This document shows, piece after piece, positions 26,749-36,576 of a stretch of 39,441 bases of DNA. Numbering within the stretch: position 1 is the first letter of the stretch; each line of letters begins with the position of its first letter. Source of the DNA: Opitutaceae bacterium. Lineage in GTDB: Bacteria > Verrucomicrobiota > Verrucomicrobiia > Opitutales > Opitutaceae. The stretch lies in contig JAISGL010000077.1 of NCBI GenBank assembly GCA_031263125.1, positions 1-39,441 on the forward strand, written 5' to 3'. Both the position numbers and the translations under genes were made by a program. The notes under the pieces are model-generated. The model was not told where the DNA came from. It searched no databases and worked only from the letters and a program-made list of their open reading frames with translations.

Positions 26749-29700
26749 TTAAAACCTGCCCCTCAGCCCGATTGCTATGTTGGAAAGCCCTCTGTGGTAT
26801 TCGCGCATCACATTGGAATAATTCCAACGCCGCACCGCGGCCTCGCTCGTGAGATTGCGCCAGTCAAAATACAGTGTCCACACCCGGGAGAACGCGCAGG
26901 ATGCCCCAATGTCAAACTGGAGCGTCTCGTCCCATTTGTAGAAGGAATAGGGTATTGTGGTCGGCCTGTTTGTATTCTGCCCCCAATAATACATCTCGTT
27001 TATATAGTTGCCGCGCCAGTTGCATTTCACCTGCCATGAGAAGCGGCGTCCGGAATAGGCGATCATGGCGTTGGCCGTGTCGCGGGGCGAGCCGTAGTTC
27101 TTTGTCTCCAGCCATGTGCCCGGCGAATTTAACTGGGTGCGCTTGCTCTCGTTGTAGGTGTAATTGCAGACCAGGCGCAGGTTTTTAAACAGCCAGGGCA
27201 GATAATGCAAACGCTGTGAGAATGAAAACTCGAACCCCTGGATTTTCACATGGGTCGCGTTTATATTTTGATACACGGTGTAATTTTCATACATGCCGTC
27301 GAACCCGTTGTCCATGCCGGCGCCGACCACGTATTGAATGTTTTCGATGCGGTTTTTCTGGTCCTTGTAAAACCCGGCCAGGGAAATTACGCCATTTTTT
27401 ATATAATATTCGATGCTCAGATCACAGTTGCGCCCGGCCTGTGGAATGAGGTCGGGATTGGATATTCGTATGCTCCGCCCCTGATGGTCAACCGCCGAGG
27501 CCGCGATCATGTTTTCCACGGACGGACGCCCGATGTCGTTGGTGATGCTTCCGCGCAGGATGAAGTTTTTCAAAGGCTCGTATTTCAAATGCAGGCTGGG
27601 CAGCCAGTTGTCATAGGATTTCGAGACGGACCGCGGCTGCCAGCGCCCGAAGGCGCGTTCGGCCGCGTCGGGTTCATAGGAGGGATCACTGCTGGAACCC
27701 TGCTCGGCCATCCTTATATAACCGTGGCTCTCGCCGTCCGTCCGTTCCCAGCGGGCGCCGGCGAGGACGGTCAGGCTGGCCAGCTTCCATGTGCCCATGA
27801 AGTAGGCGGCGGTGACCTCCTCCTTGAAGGACCTGCTGTTTTGCATCACCGCCTGCGCGTTGTTGGCGTGCTGGCCCCAGAACATGTCCGGATTGGATTG
27901 GAAAACATCCCACACCGCGTCCGGGCTTGCCCAGGCGATTTCCGGCAGACGGTCGCCGTAAAAAAATTCAGACGAGGTTCGGTTGCGGTCCAGATAGCTG
28001 CCCAGGCGCGGGTCGTCCGGCGTGCCCAGCAATTTGTCGGCGCCGGTCATGTCATATCTGTAATCCGGGCGCTCGTATGCGCTTTCGCGCACATTATGGG
28101 CCGCGCCTGACTGGAGCTGGAGCGGGAAGCGGAAGAGCAGGCTCTTTTTGGCGTCGATTTTTCCGCCATAGCGCTTGTCGTCCACGGATTGCGGCTGATA
28201 GCCCAAGGTGAGGGAATTCCAGCTGTCGAGGTCCGCCGGATCGGCGCCGGAAATGATTTTCAGGTTCGCGCCGTCGCCCCCGCTTGCAAGGATATTATCA
28301 ACCACGAATTTCACGCGCGAGGCGGCATTCTCGGAGTTGTCGGCCAGATAATAATCCACCCGCTTTGCATCACGATCACTGGTCGATTTGCTATAATAGA
28401 TATCATAGTTAAGCGAAAGGCCGCTCCAATTGTGTTTCACGCCCGGGTTTATCCTGAAATTTTTCTGCTCAAATCGAAACAAGCCGACAGACGCGTTTAT
28501 ATTCACGCCCTGCGCCTCCGACGCCTCCATCCTGTCCATGTTGGTGCCGGGGAGGATGGCGCCCGCATTTGCGATCAACCGGCGGTAGCCTCCGTCGGAT
28601 TGCTTTTGCCTGTCCCAGCCAAACACGAGATAGGCGCTGGTATAGGGCGACACCTTGTAATCCATCGTGAGCGCCGCCCGCACTGAATCATAAATGGCGT
28701 CCTCATCCTGCCATCGGTAGCTTGTGGCGGGCACGGGGACATCGGAAAGGTCCGGCTGCCCCCAAGGCAGTTCGCTTTGCACGGCCGCATACCCCGCATA
28801 CAGACGGGGGCCATACCGGGCGCTTCGATTCGCTCCAAGCGTGAGCGAGATGCCGACCGGATGGGGTGTATTCTGAAAAAATGCCTCGGAATAGCTGAAT
28901 GTCGCCCCCGGATAGAACTCACGCGTGCGCTCGGGATTGCTGTGCAGGCGGCTGCCGAAACCCCAGTAGCCCTCGATAAAATTCAACTGCGTGTCGAGCG
29001 TGAGCCGCCTGCCTTTTTGCTGAAACGCGCTCCTGGTGGTGAAATTGACCAGCCCGCCCAGCGTGTTTCCGGGATGCGCGGGCGTGGATGCCTTGAAAAT
29101 TTCCAGGCTCTCAATATTATCCACATTAAAACCCTTCAGGGCGAATGAGCGGGAGGCCGCGCCGATGGACGAGGCGCTGCTGGCCTCGTTGCCGTTCAAT
29201 GTCACCAGCGCGGACTGGTCGCCCATCGCGCCGCGGATTTTGATGCCGGTCAGCTCGCCGGGCGCGCCCTCGCCCTCAACCGCCGCGCTGGAGTCGAACA
29301 CCATGACACCCGGCAGTTGCTTGAGCAACTCGCCGACGTTGCCATCCTGGATGTTCCCAAAGCTGTCGGCGGCGAGGACGTAGCGGCTGTCCACGGCCAT
29401 TTTTTGCTCCTGAATCGCCTGCGCCTGGCCTTCGCGATCGGAGGAAACGACGAAGGTTTCGAGGTGATACACATCGGAGGTCATCTCGATGTCGCGCGTC
29501 ACGGTTTTGCCCGGTTCGACCTGCACGGGAACACGCATTATATCAAGACCCGTATATTCAAATATAAGCGAATATGAACCCGGCTGGAGATTACGAACCG
29601 CATAATTGCCATCCTGGTCGGTGACTGTCCGGATTGGCGTGTCCACCACGGTGACGGAGACGTTGATGAGGTATTTTTTCGTGGCCTTGTTGGTAATCCG

Positions 29701-29838
29701 GCCCGTGATGGCGCCGGGGTCCTGCCGCGCCGGTTCCTGCGCGACGGCAAAGGCGGAAATCACTGTGAGTGCCGCGAGGAAACAGAGCAGCCGCGCGCAA
29801 GAATTGAACACAGGGAATATTTTTTGGGCGAAGTTCAT
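26749..29838 (-). CDS. TonB-dependent receptor with N-terminal carboxypeptidase-regulatory-like domain
   Basis: MNFAQKIFPVFNSCARLLCFLAALTVISAFAVAQ signal peptide; GAITGRITNKATKKYLINVSVTVVDTPIRTVTDQDGNYAVRNLQPGSYSLIFEYTGLD; plug domain GNVGELLKQLPGVMV...GIKIRGAMGDQSALVTLNG. ORF track start 29979. Confidence 0.92.
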   Translation of the reverse strand: MNFAQKIFPVFNSCARLLCFLAALTVISAFAVAQEPARQDPGAITGRITNKATKKYLINVSVTVVDTPIRTVTDQDGNYAVRNLQPGSYSLIFEYTGLDIMRVPVQVEPGKTVTRDIEMTSDVYHLETFVVSSDREGQAQAIQEQKMAVDSRYVLAADSFGNIQDGNVGELLKQLPGVMVFDSSAAVEGEGAPGELTGIKIRGAMGDQSALVTLNGNEASSASSIGAASRSFALKGFNVDNIESLEIFKASTPAHPGNTLGGLVNFTTRSAFQQKGRRLTLDTQLNFIEGYWGFGSRLHSNPERTREFYPGATFSYSEAFFQNTPHPVGISLTLGANRSARYGPRLYAGYAAVQSELPWGQPDLSDVPVPATSYRWQDEDAIYDSVRAALTMDYKVSPYTSAYLVFGWDRQKQSDGGYRRLIANAGAILPGTNMDRMEASEAQGVNINASVGLFRFEQKNFRINPGVKHNWSGLSLNYDIYYSKSTSDRDAKRVDYYLADNSENAASRVKFVVDNILASGGDGANLKIISGADPADLDSWNSLTLGYQPQSVDDKRYGGKIDAKKSLLFRFPLQLQSGAAHNVRESAYERPDYRYDMTGADKLLGTPDDPRLGSYLDRNRTSSEFFYGDRLPEIAWASPDAVWDVFQSNPDMFWGQHANNAQAVMQNSRSFKEEVTAAYFMGTWKLASLTVLAGARWERTDGESHGYIRMAEQGSSSDPSYEPDAAERAFGRWQPRSVSKSYDNWLPSLHLKYEPLKNFILRGSITNDIGRPSVENMIAASAVDHQGRSIRISNPDLIPQAGRNCDLSIEYYIKNGVISLAGFYKDQKNRIENIQYVVGAGMDNGFDGMYENYTVYQNINATHVKIQGFEFSFSQRLHYLPWLFKNLRLVCNYTYNESKRTQLNSPGTWLETKNYGSPRDTANAMIAYSGRRFSWQVKCNWRGNYINEMYYWGQNTNRPTTIPYSFYKWDETLQFDIGASCAFSRVWTLYFDWRNLTSEAAVRRWNYSNVMREYHRGLSNIAIGLRGRF

Positions 29839-29896
29839 GACAGGGTCGGAGTTTTTATACATAAAAAGATTGGTTCCGGTCGAATCGGGGAGTGCG

Positions 29897-32800
29897 TCAC
29901 CAGTGCCAGGCGACACCGAGGTTGATGCCGTGGCTTTCCATTTTGCCGCCAAAGTGGGAACTGGCGTCGGCCCAGGCATCGAAGCGGTCGCGGATGCGCA
30001 GTGTCACGCCGACGGAAAGGATGCCGGAACCGCCGCCAAAGTTGTCATCGAAATCGTAACGGTTGCGCAGGTATCTTCTGGTTTCGTCGGTATATTGCAT
30101 GACAATCACGTTATTCCTGCCCTCGAGTTCCCGCACGAAGCTGGCGCGAACATAAGGGCTGACACGGACGCCGTTTTTCAGGGCAATTTGTTTTGAAATC
30201 TGGCCGCCCACACGCGCGCGGAAGGACGCGATTGTATTCACCTTGAAGAGGCGGAAGCCCGGATCGAGGGTTTCGTCCACGCTGGTGCGGTGCCATGTCA
30301 ATTGCACCTGCGGCTCAACGTTCCAGCCGGAGCGGGTCTTGATTTCATAGCCATACATGGCGGACACGCCAAAGCCATTTGCGTCCATGTCGAAATCCGC
30401 CACGCCGGGCAGCGATACCGTGTGCGTGCTGGTATGGGCGCGCAGGAGCACATCGACATACCAAGCCGGGGCGGGGCGCATGGTGAGATAAGCGCCGCAG
30501 CCCGTGACGCCGGTGCGGGTTCTGCCGCCGGGCATGTCCATGTCGGTGTTCATATAATCGGCAAAAAGGCCGGCGGCGTAGCGTTTGCTTTCGCCTGTGT
30601 AATCGAATCCGGCCTGCACACCCTGCGTGTTGGTCCTGGCGCCATCATAAAGCGGCTCGCTGATTTCGTCACGCCGGTAAATGCCGTTGAGCCAGACATC
30701 GAAGCCCTGGCGCGCCGCGTTTCCGCTTGCGAGGCGCATCGAGCCGAGACGCTGGCCGAGTGCGTCGAACGCGGCCTGCGTGCTGACGAGCACGGCGGCG
30801 TCGATGCCGACCACGCCGGGGATGAGTGGCGAAAGCGGGCTGCGTGTCAGGACATAGTCGTTTTCGATTTTTTCAACCGCCCAGCCGTAAACATCGGTGA
30901 TGTGCCCGCCGTCAATGACGATGTCGAAATCAGACGTGTTGCCGAGACCGCTTATGAGTATCGCCTGCCCGGAGCCGGCCGTCACGGTCGGGGCGACGTC
31001 GATGAGCCGGAGATTGAGCGTGCCCCCGCCGGTGATATCGCCGGCGACGGCGAGCAGGTCGGAGCGATTCACGAGGCCGAGACGCGAGTTCACATCCGCC
31101 GTGAGGAGAATGGAGCCGTTGTTGTCGAGGCCGGCCACCGATTGCCGGGTGCCGCGCATGTCGAGGATCGCGCCGGTGGAAATCGAATGCGCGGAGTTTG
31201 CGCCGAGGATATTGTCCGAGCCGACCTTGAGCGTGCCGGCGACGATACGCGTCGCGCCAGTGAGCGCGCTGACCGCGGTCATCGTGAGAATGCCCGCACC
31301 GCGTTTCTCAAACGCGCCCGCGCCCGAGATGATGCCGGTGTATTGGCCGTCGGTCTCCTGGGCAAAAACAACGGCGCCAGCGGCGGCGGTTGCGATGTCG
31401 TTGCGCAGGCTGCGCGTGTTTCCCTGGAGCGTGCCTTCGGCGACGGCGAACGTGAGCGCGGCGTCATTGCTTCCGGTAAGGACAAGCGTGCCGGCGCCGG
31501 TTTTTGAGAAGACGCGCGAGGAGCCGGTGATGACGCCGCCCCACGTGACGGTGGCGCTGGCGACGACGCCAATGCCGCCATCGGCCCGGAGTTCGATCTC
31601 GCGGGTGCTGGAATAGCCGTCGGTGGTGATTTCGAGATTGGCGCCAGCGCCTTCAAAACGGATTTCGCGATTGAGCGAGGCGAGGCCGAGCTGGCTGTCG
31701 GACGAAACGCGGAGCGTGCCACTCCGGAGCACGGTGGCGCCGGCGTAGCCGTTGGAGCCGGTCATGGTCGCGAAGCCCGCGACTCCGGCATCCACGACAA
31801 CAAAAAGCCCGGCGCCGGAGCCGGCAGCGCCGATGCCGCCGAGGGCATCACCGGCGCGCAGCGTGATTTTGTCGTTGCCGCCGATGACGCCGCCGAGGGA
31901 GCCGGTGATGGTCAGCCCGGTCCAATCGTTGGCGCCGGCGCTGTCATCGGGATCGAATCCGGTGGCGTCGGAAAGGTCGAGCCAGCCACCGTTGATGATG
32001 AAAGCATGGTTAAGCGCGGGAATGTCGGCTGCGGCGAAGTCGCGCAACGCCACGTAGCCGGCGTCGATGCGCGTGGTGGCGGCGGCGGCGAGAAGCCCCG
32101 TGCCGGAAGTCGCTCCGGAATAGGCAAGCCCGCCGCCGCCGAGTTTCACCAAGGTGCCGGAGCCGGTGAGCGCGCCGCCGAAAGTGACGGTGTTCGCGCC
32201 GGTGTCGAGCGCGCCGGCTGCGCCGGGCGCGAGGTTGATTGTGTGCGCAATCTCCATCGCGGCGTTTGCGCGAAGCGTGCCCGAGCCGGTGAGGTTGACC
32301 GCGGCGCCGGACGTGTTGATTTGCGCGGTGTTGCTGAAGGCGAGCACGCCCCCGGAAAGGTCGATTCCGCCGGTGAAATTATTGGCAACGTTGTCGAGCA
32401 CGAGCGCACCCGCGCCGGCCTTGACGAGCTTGGATTCGGGGTTGCCGATGAACGTGCCGGTTATGAGGCTCGCGTCCATCGTGATGGCTTCGCCGGTGAA
32501 GGCGAGCGTGCCGGTGTTGTCGACGACGAGATCGGAAACATAGGCGGTCGAGTCAATCGCGACGGTGGTGTTTCCCGACGTGGCGAAGCGGACTGTGTCG
32601 CCATCCTGGAAGTTTTGCTCGCCACTGATGTCACCGTTGTAGCCCACCCAGTTGGACAACGCGGGATTCCAGTTAAAAGTCCCCGATGCGCCGGTCCACT
32701 GCATGTAGCGCGAATCGTCCATGCCGTAATACAGGAACAGAGTGCCGCCCGTGGCGGCGAGGTCGTAGCGGGCGCGCAGCGCGGTGTTCACGGCGACATC

Positions 32801-35800
32801 GTTGATCAGGATATTTTTTATCCCGGCAAGACCGGCGGCCTGCCCGAGAAAATAGGTGCCGGAAGCAAGCGAACCGTAGTGCAGGCTAACGATATTGGTG
32901 TTGGTGTCAGCCGAGATAACGCCGCCGACGTTGAGCGTGTCGTTCGAGCCGGGGCCGAAAATACGGAAGTTCACACGCGCGCCGCCGGTGAGCGTGAGAT
33001 TGCCGCCGATGAAGAGCACGCCCGCGCCGCCGCTCTCGCCGGCATCGCCCGTGCCCGCGCGAAGCACGCCGCCGTCGCCGACGGTGACATTGCCGGCAAA
33101 TGAGCCGTTGCCTCCGGCGAGCGCGCCATTGGCGATGGTGATCGCGCCGCCGAGTTTCGCGGAATCCGCCAGAAGGAGTTTGCCGGCGCTGACATTGAAC
33201 GCGCCCGCGTAGCCGCTGTTGTCCGTGGCACGGAGAATGAGCGAACCCGGACCGGTTTTCGCGAGGGCCGAGACCGTGTTTCCGCTGGTGATCGCGCCGG
33301 TGTATTCGAGCGTGTGACCCTGTGTGTCGATGACGCCGGCGGCGCTCACAGCGACCGCGATGGCGCTGGCGAGCGTGCCGGATGCGCCGAGGATATCCGC
33401 GTCGACGCGAAGCGTGCCGGAGCCGGTGAAAGTGATGGCAGTGCCGGTGGTGACGAGTTGCGAGGCGTTGTTGAACGAGACAATGCCGGCATCGATGTCG
33501 AGACCACCGGTGAAGTCGTTGCCGGCATTGGCGAACGTGAGCGTGCCCGCGCCAGCCTTGACGAGTTTGCCTTGCGAGGCGATGGAGCCGGAAGCGTCGA
33601 TGGACGTATCAACAAAAACATAACCGGTCGCGCCCGCGATATCGGACGAGCTTGCCCTGGTCGCAATCATGCCGCCCGTGAATGTATGCACACTGGCGGC
33701 GTCGGCGACGTTCACCGTGATGTCGCTGGTAACAACGCCCGCCGCCGCGACGTTGACCGTGCCGGAGGCCGCTGGATTAAATACCACAAAGTCACCCGCG
33801 CGGAAAATGATTTCCGCGGGCAGTGCGCTGGCTGGCTCGGACCAGTTGGCGACCTGTGTGTCCCAGAGCAATGGTGCGCCGGCGTCGCCGCCTGCCCACC
33901 GCATCATGAGGCTGCGGACGGCGGGTGTGAGGACGATGTCGTTGCCGGAGACAGCGAGCGAGGGTGAGGCGCGATTGGTGAGGGCGCGTCCGCCGAGCGT
34001 GAAGGAGAAGTTGCCAAGATTGGCGCCTGTGAGATCGCCCGCGGTGATGATGGTGTATTGGAGCGCCGTGCCGAAGTTGGACAGGTCGATGACGCTGGCG
34101 GAGTTTGAGGCAAACGCGTCGGTCACGGAGAACGCATCGTGGGTGCCCGCCGCGCCGTTGCTGCCGCGCAAGTCGAACAGCAGGCTGCCGCCGCCAAGTG
34201 TCAGGTCACCGGCGATCGTGCCCGACGAGACGGCCAGCGTCCGACCAGTGGCGCGGGTGAGATTGCCGGCAAGCACGGACTGATTGGCGATGACGACGGC
34301 GAGGCTGGAGTTGATGTCACCCGCGAGCGTGCCGCCAAGGACCGAAGTCGTGCCGGTGTGCGAAACTGCGCCGGAAAGCGTGAGCGCGCCCGCGCCGGTC
34401 TTGGCAAAGCCGCCTGCGCCGGAGATGTCGCCGGAGAGCGTGGCGGTGTAATTCCCGGTGTCCATGACCGTCTGCGCATAAGGCGTATTAAAACTGACTG
34501 CGTTGCCGACATTCAACGCATCCGCGGAAAAGCCCACGCGCGTCGTGCCTGTTGGCTGAATATAAAATGTGCCGCTGCCGAGAGCGGTATTTGCTCCGAT
34601 GACAAGTGAGCCTTCCTGCAAAATCACGCCTCCAAAAGTATTGGCGCCGGCAAGCTCCAGCGTGCCGGCACCCTGTTTCCAAAGACTGCCCAAGCCACCG
34701 ATGGCGCCGGCAATCGTCACAGTCCTGGCGTCGGCAATGCCTGCATAAACCGCACCGATAATTGTGGCATTGCCTCCCGTCACATCGAGAATGCCATCGC
34801 CGGTGACAGTGCTGGTGCCCACAAGATAAAGTGAACCCGTGAAAGCGAGTGTCTGCGACTGGCCGCTGGTGTTGTCCAAGCCGATTTGCAAGACGCTGCC
34901 TGCATCCATCCTGACATTTTTGTTGACCCCGGTTTTGACGGCGACGGCGCCCTGACCGCCGAATGTCGCGTCGGCGTCGACGTTGATCAAACCGCCCAGC
35001 ATGGCGTCGCTGTTGCCGAGCAGCAGCTTGCCGCCGAGCACGTTCACGGTGCCGGTGTAAGTGGAGTTGTCGGCGTTGAGGATAATTGTGCCCTGCTCCC
35101 CGCCGGCATTGACTTCAACCCGAACCGTGGCGATGCCGCTGGAGATGTTGTCCTTCGAGACATCCGAGGCGCTGCCAACGGTCATCGTCGCGCCGGCGTT
35201 CGCGCTCAAGCCCAGATAACCACCGGCCGTGAGCATGTGGGCGAAGCCGCCGGTGCCGCTGCCGGTGGCGTTGCCGGAGTGCGTGATGTCGCGCGTGGCG
35301 AGCAGGCGCACGGTGCCGGTCTCCCTGAGATGCATGGCGCCGCCGAGCAAGACCGCGTAGTTGTCGGTGAACGTGACATCGGTCAGGTCCATCACGGCGG
35401 GGCTGTTGTTATTCCCTGCCCAGATGGCGCCACCGGAAGTGCCGGCAGAATTGCTTATAAAAAGCGTATTATTGATGCTGGCTCTGACAGTCGCCTCGAT
35501 CCATATCGCCCCGCCTTGGGCTTGCGCGTAGTTTTCGCTGAACGTGCCGCTGTTTATTATGGAGAGGGTGCCGCCGCGCATGTAGATGCCGCCACCCTGC
35601 CCGTTGGCTCCCTGGATGGTTTTGTTTTTATCAAATACGACATTGTTAAAACTGATGACGGCGTCGGCGTAGTTGCAAATCGCGCCGCCGGTATTGCCGG
35701 TGCTCATGGTGGCGTTGTTGCGAAACACCACCGTGCCGTCGCCGGTGAACGAGAGCGTGACGACGCTGGCGCCGCTGTTCTTCGTGCGTATCACGCCGCC

Positions 35801-36052
35801 GCGATAACTATTACCGTCGGCGTCCGAGGAAAACATGTTTTCAAAGGTATAAGTCATGCCGTCCTCGATCTCGCGCAGGTATTGCGCGCCGGGGTTTATG
35901 CTCAAGCGCGTGCCCGTGGTGACCGACTCGGATATGGTTGCCGAATCCACGACGTTGGCGGCGATGATCTGCGTGGGCGACCTCACCTGCCCGCACAGCG
36001 GGCCGGCAATGCCAAGGGTGAATGCGAATGCGGACAGAAGTTTTGCGTTCAT
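29897..36052 (-). CDS. Giant autotransporter (about 2050 aa): Pmp-like GGAI/FxxN N-terminal part, PATR repeats, beta-barrel
   Basis: Signal peptide MNAKLLSAFAFTLGIAGPLCGQ at internal Met 36052; GGAI/FxxN repeats; multiple GTLxLxGxNTFGGxxLxxG passenger motifs; C-terminal barrel ending GINLGVAWHW. ORF track start 36532. Confidence 0.87.
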   Translation of the reverse strand: MNAKLLSAFAFTLGIAGPLCGQVRSPTQIIAANVVDSATISESVTTGTRLSINPGAQYLREIEDGMTYTFENMFSSDADGNSYRGGVIRTKNSGASVVTLSFTGDGTVVFRNNATMSTGNTGGAICNYADAVISFNNVVFDKNKTIQGANGQGGGIYMRGGTLSIINSGTFSENYAQAQGGAIWIEATVRASINNTLFISNSAGTSGGAIWAGNNNSPAVMDLTDVTFTDNYAVLLGGAMHLRETGTVRLLATRDITHSGNATGSGTGGFAHMLTAGGYLGLSANAGATMTVGSASDVSKDNISSGIATVRVEVNAGGEQGTIILNADNSTYTGTVNVLGGKLLLGNSDAMLGGLINVDADATFGGQGAVAVKTGVNKNVRMDAGSVLQIGLDNTSGQSQTLAFTGSLYLVGTSTVTGDGILDVTGGNATIIGAVYAGIADARTVTIAGAIGGLGSLWKQGAGTLELAGANTFGGVILQEGSLVIGANTALGSGTFYIQPTGTTRVGFSADALNVGNAVSFNTPYAQTVMDTGNYTATLSGDISGAGGFAKTGAGALTLSGAVSHTGTTSVLGGTLAGDINSSLAVVIANQSVLAGNLTRATGRTLAVSSGTIAGDLTLGGGSLLFDLRGSNGAAGTHDAFSVTDAFASNSASVIDLSNFGTALQYTIITAGDLTGANLGNFSFTLGGRALTNRASPSLAVSGNDIVLTPAVRSLMMRWAGGDAGAPLLWDTQVANWSEPASALPAEIIFRAGDFVVFNPAASGTVNVAAAGVVTSDITVNVADAASVHTFTGGMIATRASSSDIAGATGYVFVDTSIDASGSIASQGKLVKAGAGTLTFANAGNDFTGGLDIDAGIVSFNNASQLVTTGTAITFTGSGTLRVDADILGASGTLASAIAVAVSAAGVIDTQGHTLEYTGAITSGNTVSALAKTGPGSLILRATDNSGYAGAFNVSAGKLLLADSAKLGGAITIANGALAGGNGSFAGNVTVGDGGVLRAGTGDAGESGGAGVLFIGGNLTLTGGARVNFRIFGPGSNDTLNVGGVISADTNTNIVSLHYGSLASGTYFLGQAAGLAGIKNILINDVAVNTALRARYDLAATGGTLFLYYGMDDSRYMQWTGASGTFNWNPALSNWVGYNGDISGEQNFQDGDTVRFATSGNTTVAIDSTAYVSDLVVDNTGTLAFTGEAITMDASLITGTFIGNPESKLVKAGAGALVLDNVANNFTGGIDLSGGVLAFSNTAQINTSGAAVNLTGSGTLRANAAMEIAHTINLAPGAAGALDTGANTVTFGGALTGSGTLVKLGGGGLAYSGATSGTGLLAAAATTRIDAGYVALRDFAAADIPALNHAFIINGGWLDLSDATGFDPDDSAGANDWTGLTITGSLGGVIGGNDKITLRAGDALGGIGAAGSGAGLFVVVDAGVAGFATMTGSNGYAGATVLRSGTLRVSSDSQLGLASLNREIRFEGAGANLEITTDGYSSTREIELRADGGIGVVASATVTWGGVITGSSRVFSKTGAGTLVLTGSNDAALTFAVAEGTLQGNTRSLRNDIATAAAGAVVFAQETDGQYTGIISGAGAFEKRGAGILTMTAVSALTGATRIVAGTLKVGSDNILGANSAHSISTGAILDMRGTRQSVAGLDNNGSILLTADVNSRLGLVNRSDLLAVAGDITGGGTLNLRLIDVAPTVTAGSGQAILISGLGNTSDFDIVIDGGHITDVYGWAVEKIENDYVLTRSPLSPLIPGVVGIDAAVLVSTQAAFDALGQRLGSMRLASGNAARQGFDVWLNGIYRRDEISEPLYDGARTNTQGVQAGFDYTGESKRYAAGLFADYMNTDMDMPGGRTRTGVTGCGAYLTMRPAPAWYVDVLLRAHTSTHTVSLPGVADFDMDANGFGVSAMYGYEIKTRSGWNVEPQVQLTWHRTSVDETLDPGFRLFKVNTIASFRARVGGQISKQIALKNGVRVSPYVRASFVRELEGRNNVIVMQYTDETRRYLRNRYDFDDNFGGGSGILSVGVTLRIRDRFDAWADASSHFGGKMESHGINLGVAWHW

Positions 36053-36576
36053 AAAAGCGGTTTGGGACGAAATCGGTTCAGGGAATGATGGTTTGGAAAA
36101 GGAGATGTCCACGACGCGCCCATTCCGTCCGGGGAACGGACGGCTGACAAACACTGGCGCCATGAGGAAGAGGGGCAAATCATCGGGGAGATGGAAATGT
36201 GGAAAATGTAGTGACGTGTGAACGAAGCACCATTTCTCATACATCGGAAAGCCACACACTTTGAACACACATACCGCCGGGCCGCTCACCGCCGCCGCGC
36301 CGGGCCGCCAATGGAACACAAAGCATACTGGAATCCGCTGCTTGCCCTCCCGCCCATTCCCGCCGGCAATGGCGCGGTCCTTTGCCCTCGCCAAAACAGA
36401 ATGATGCCAAAACACGCCCATCCCGCACTGCATGCGATTATGCCGATTATCAATGAAATCATCGCGCCCGGGCGTTTCCCCGAAAATACGGGCATCCAAA
36501 ACGCAATCGCGCCATTGCCCCGGACAAGCCAATAAATGTGCCCGCCGCCCGCCCTGATTTTAATCATTCATCCGAC

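Noticed and set aside
19172-36052. SusD-like lipoprotein
   Set aside because: Looked for a lipobox-bearing helical protein next to the TonB receptors; none of the substantive ORFs fits.
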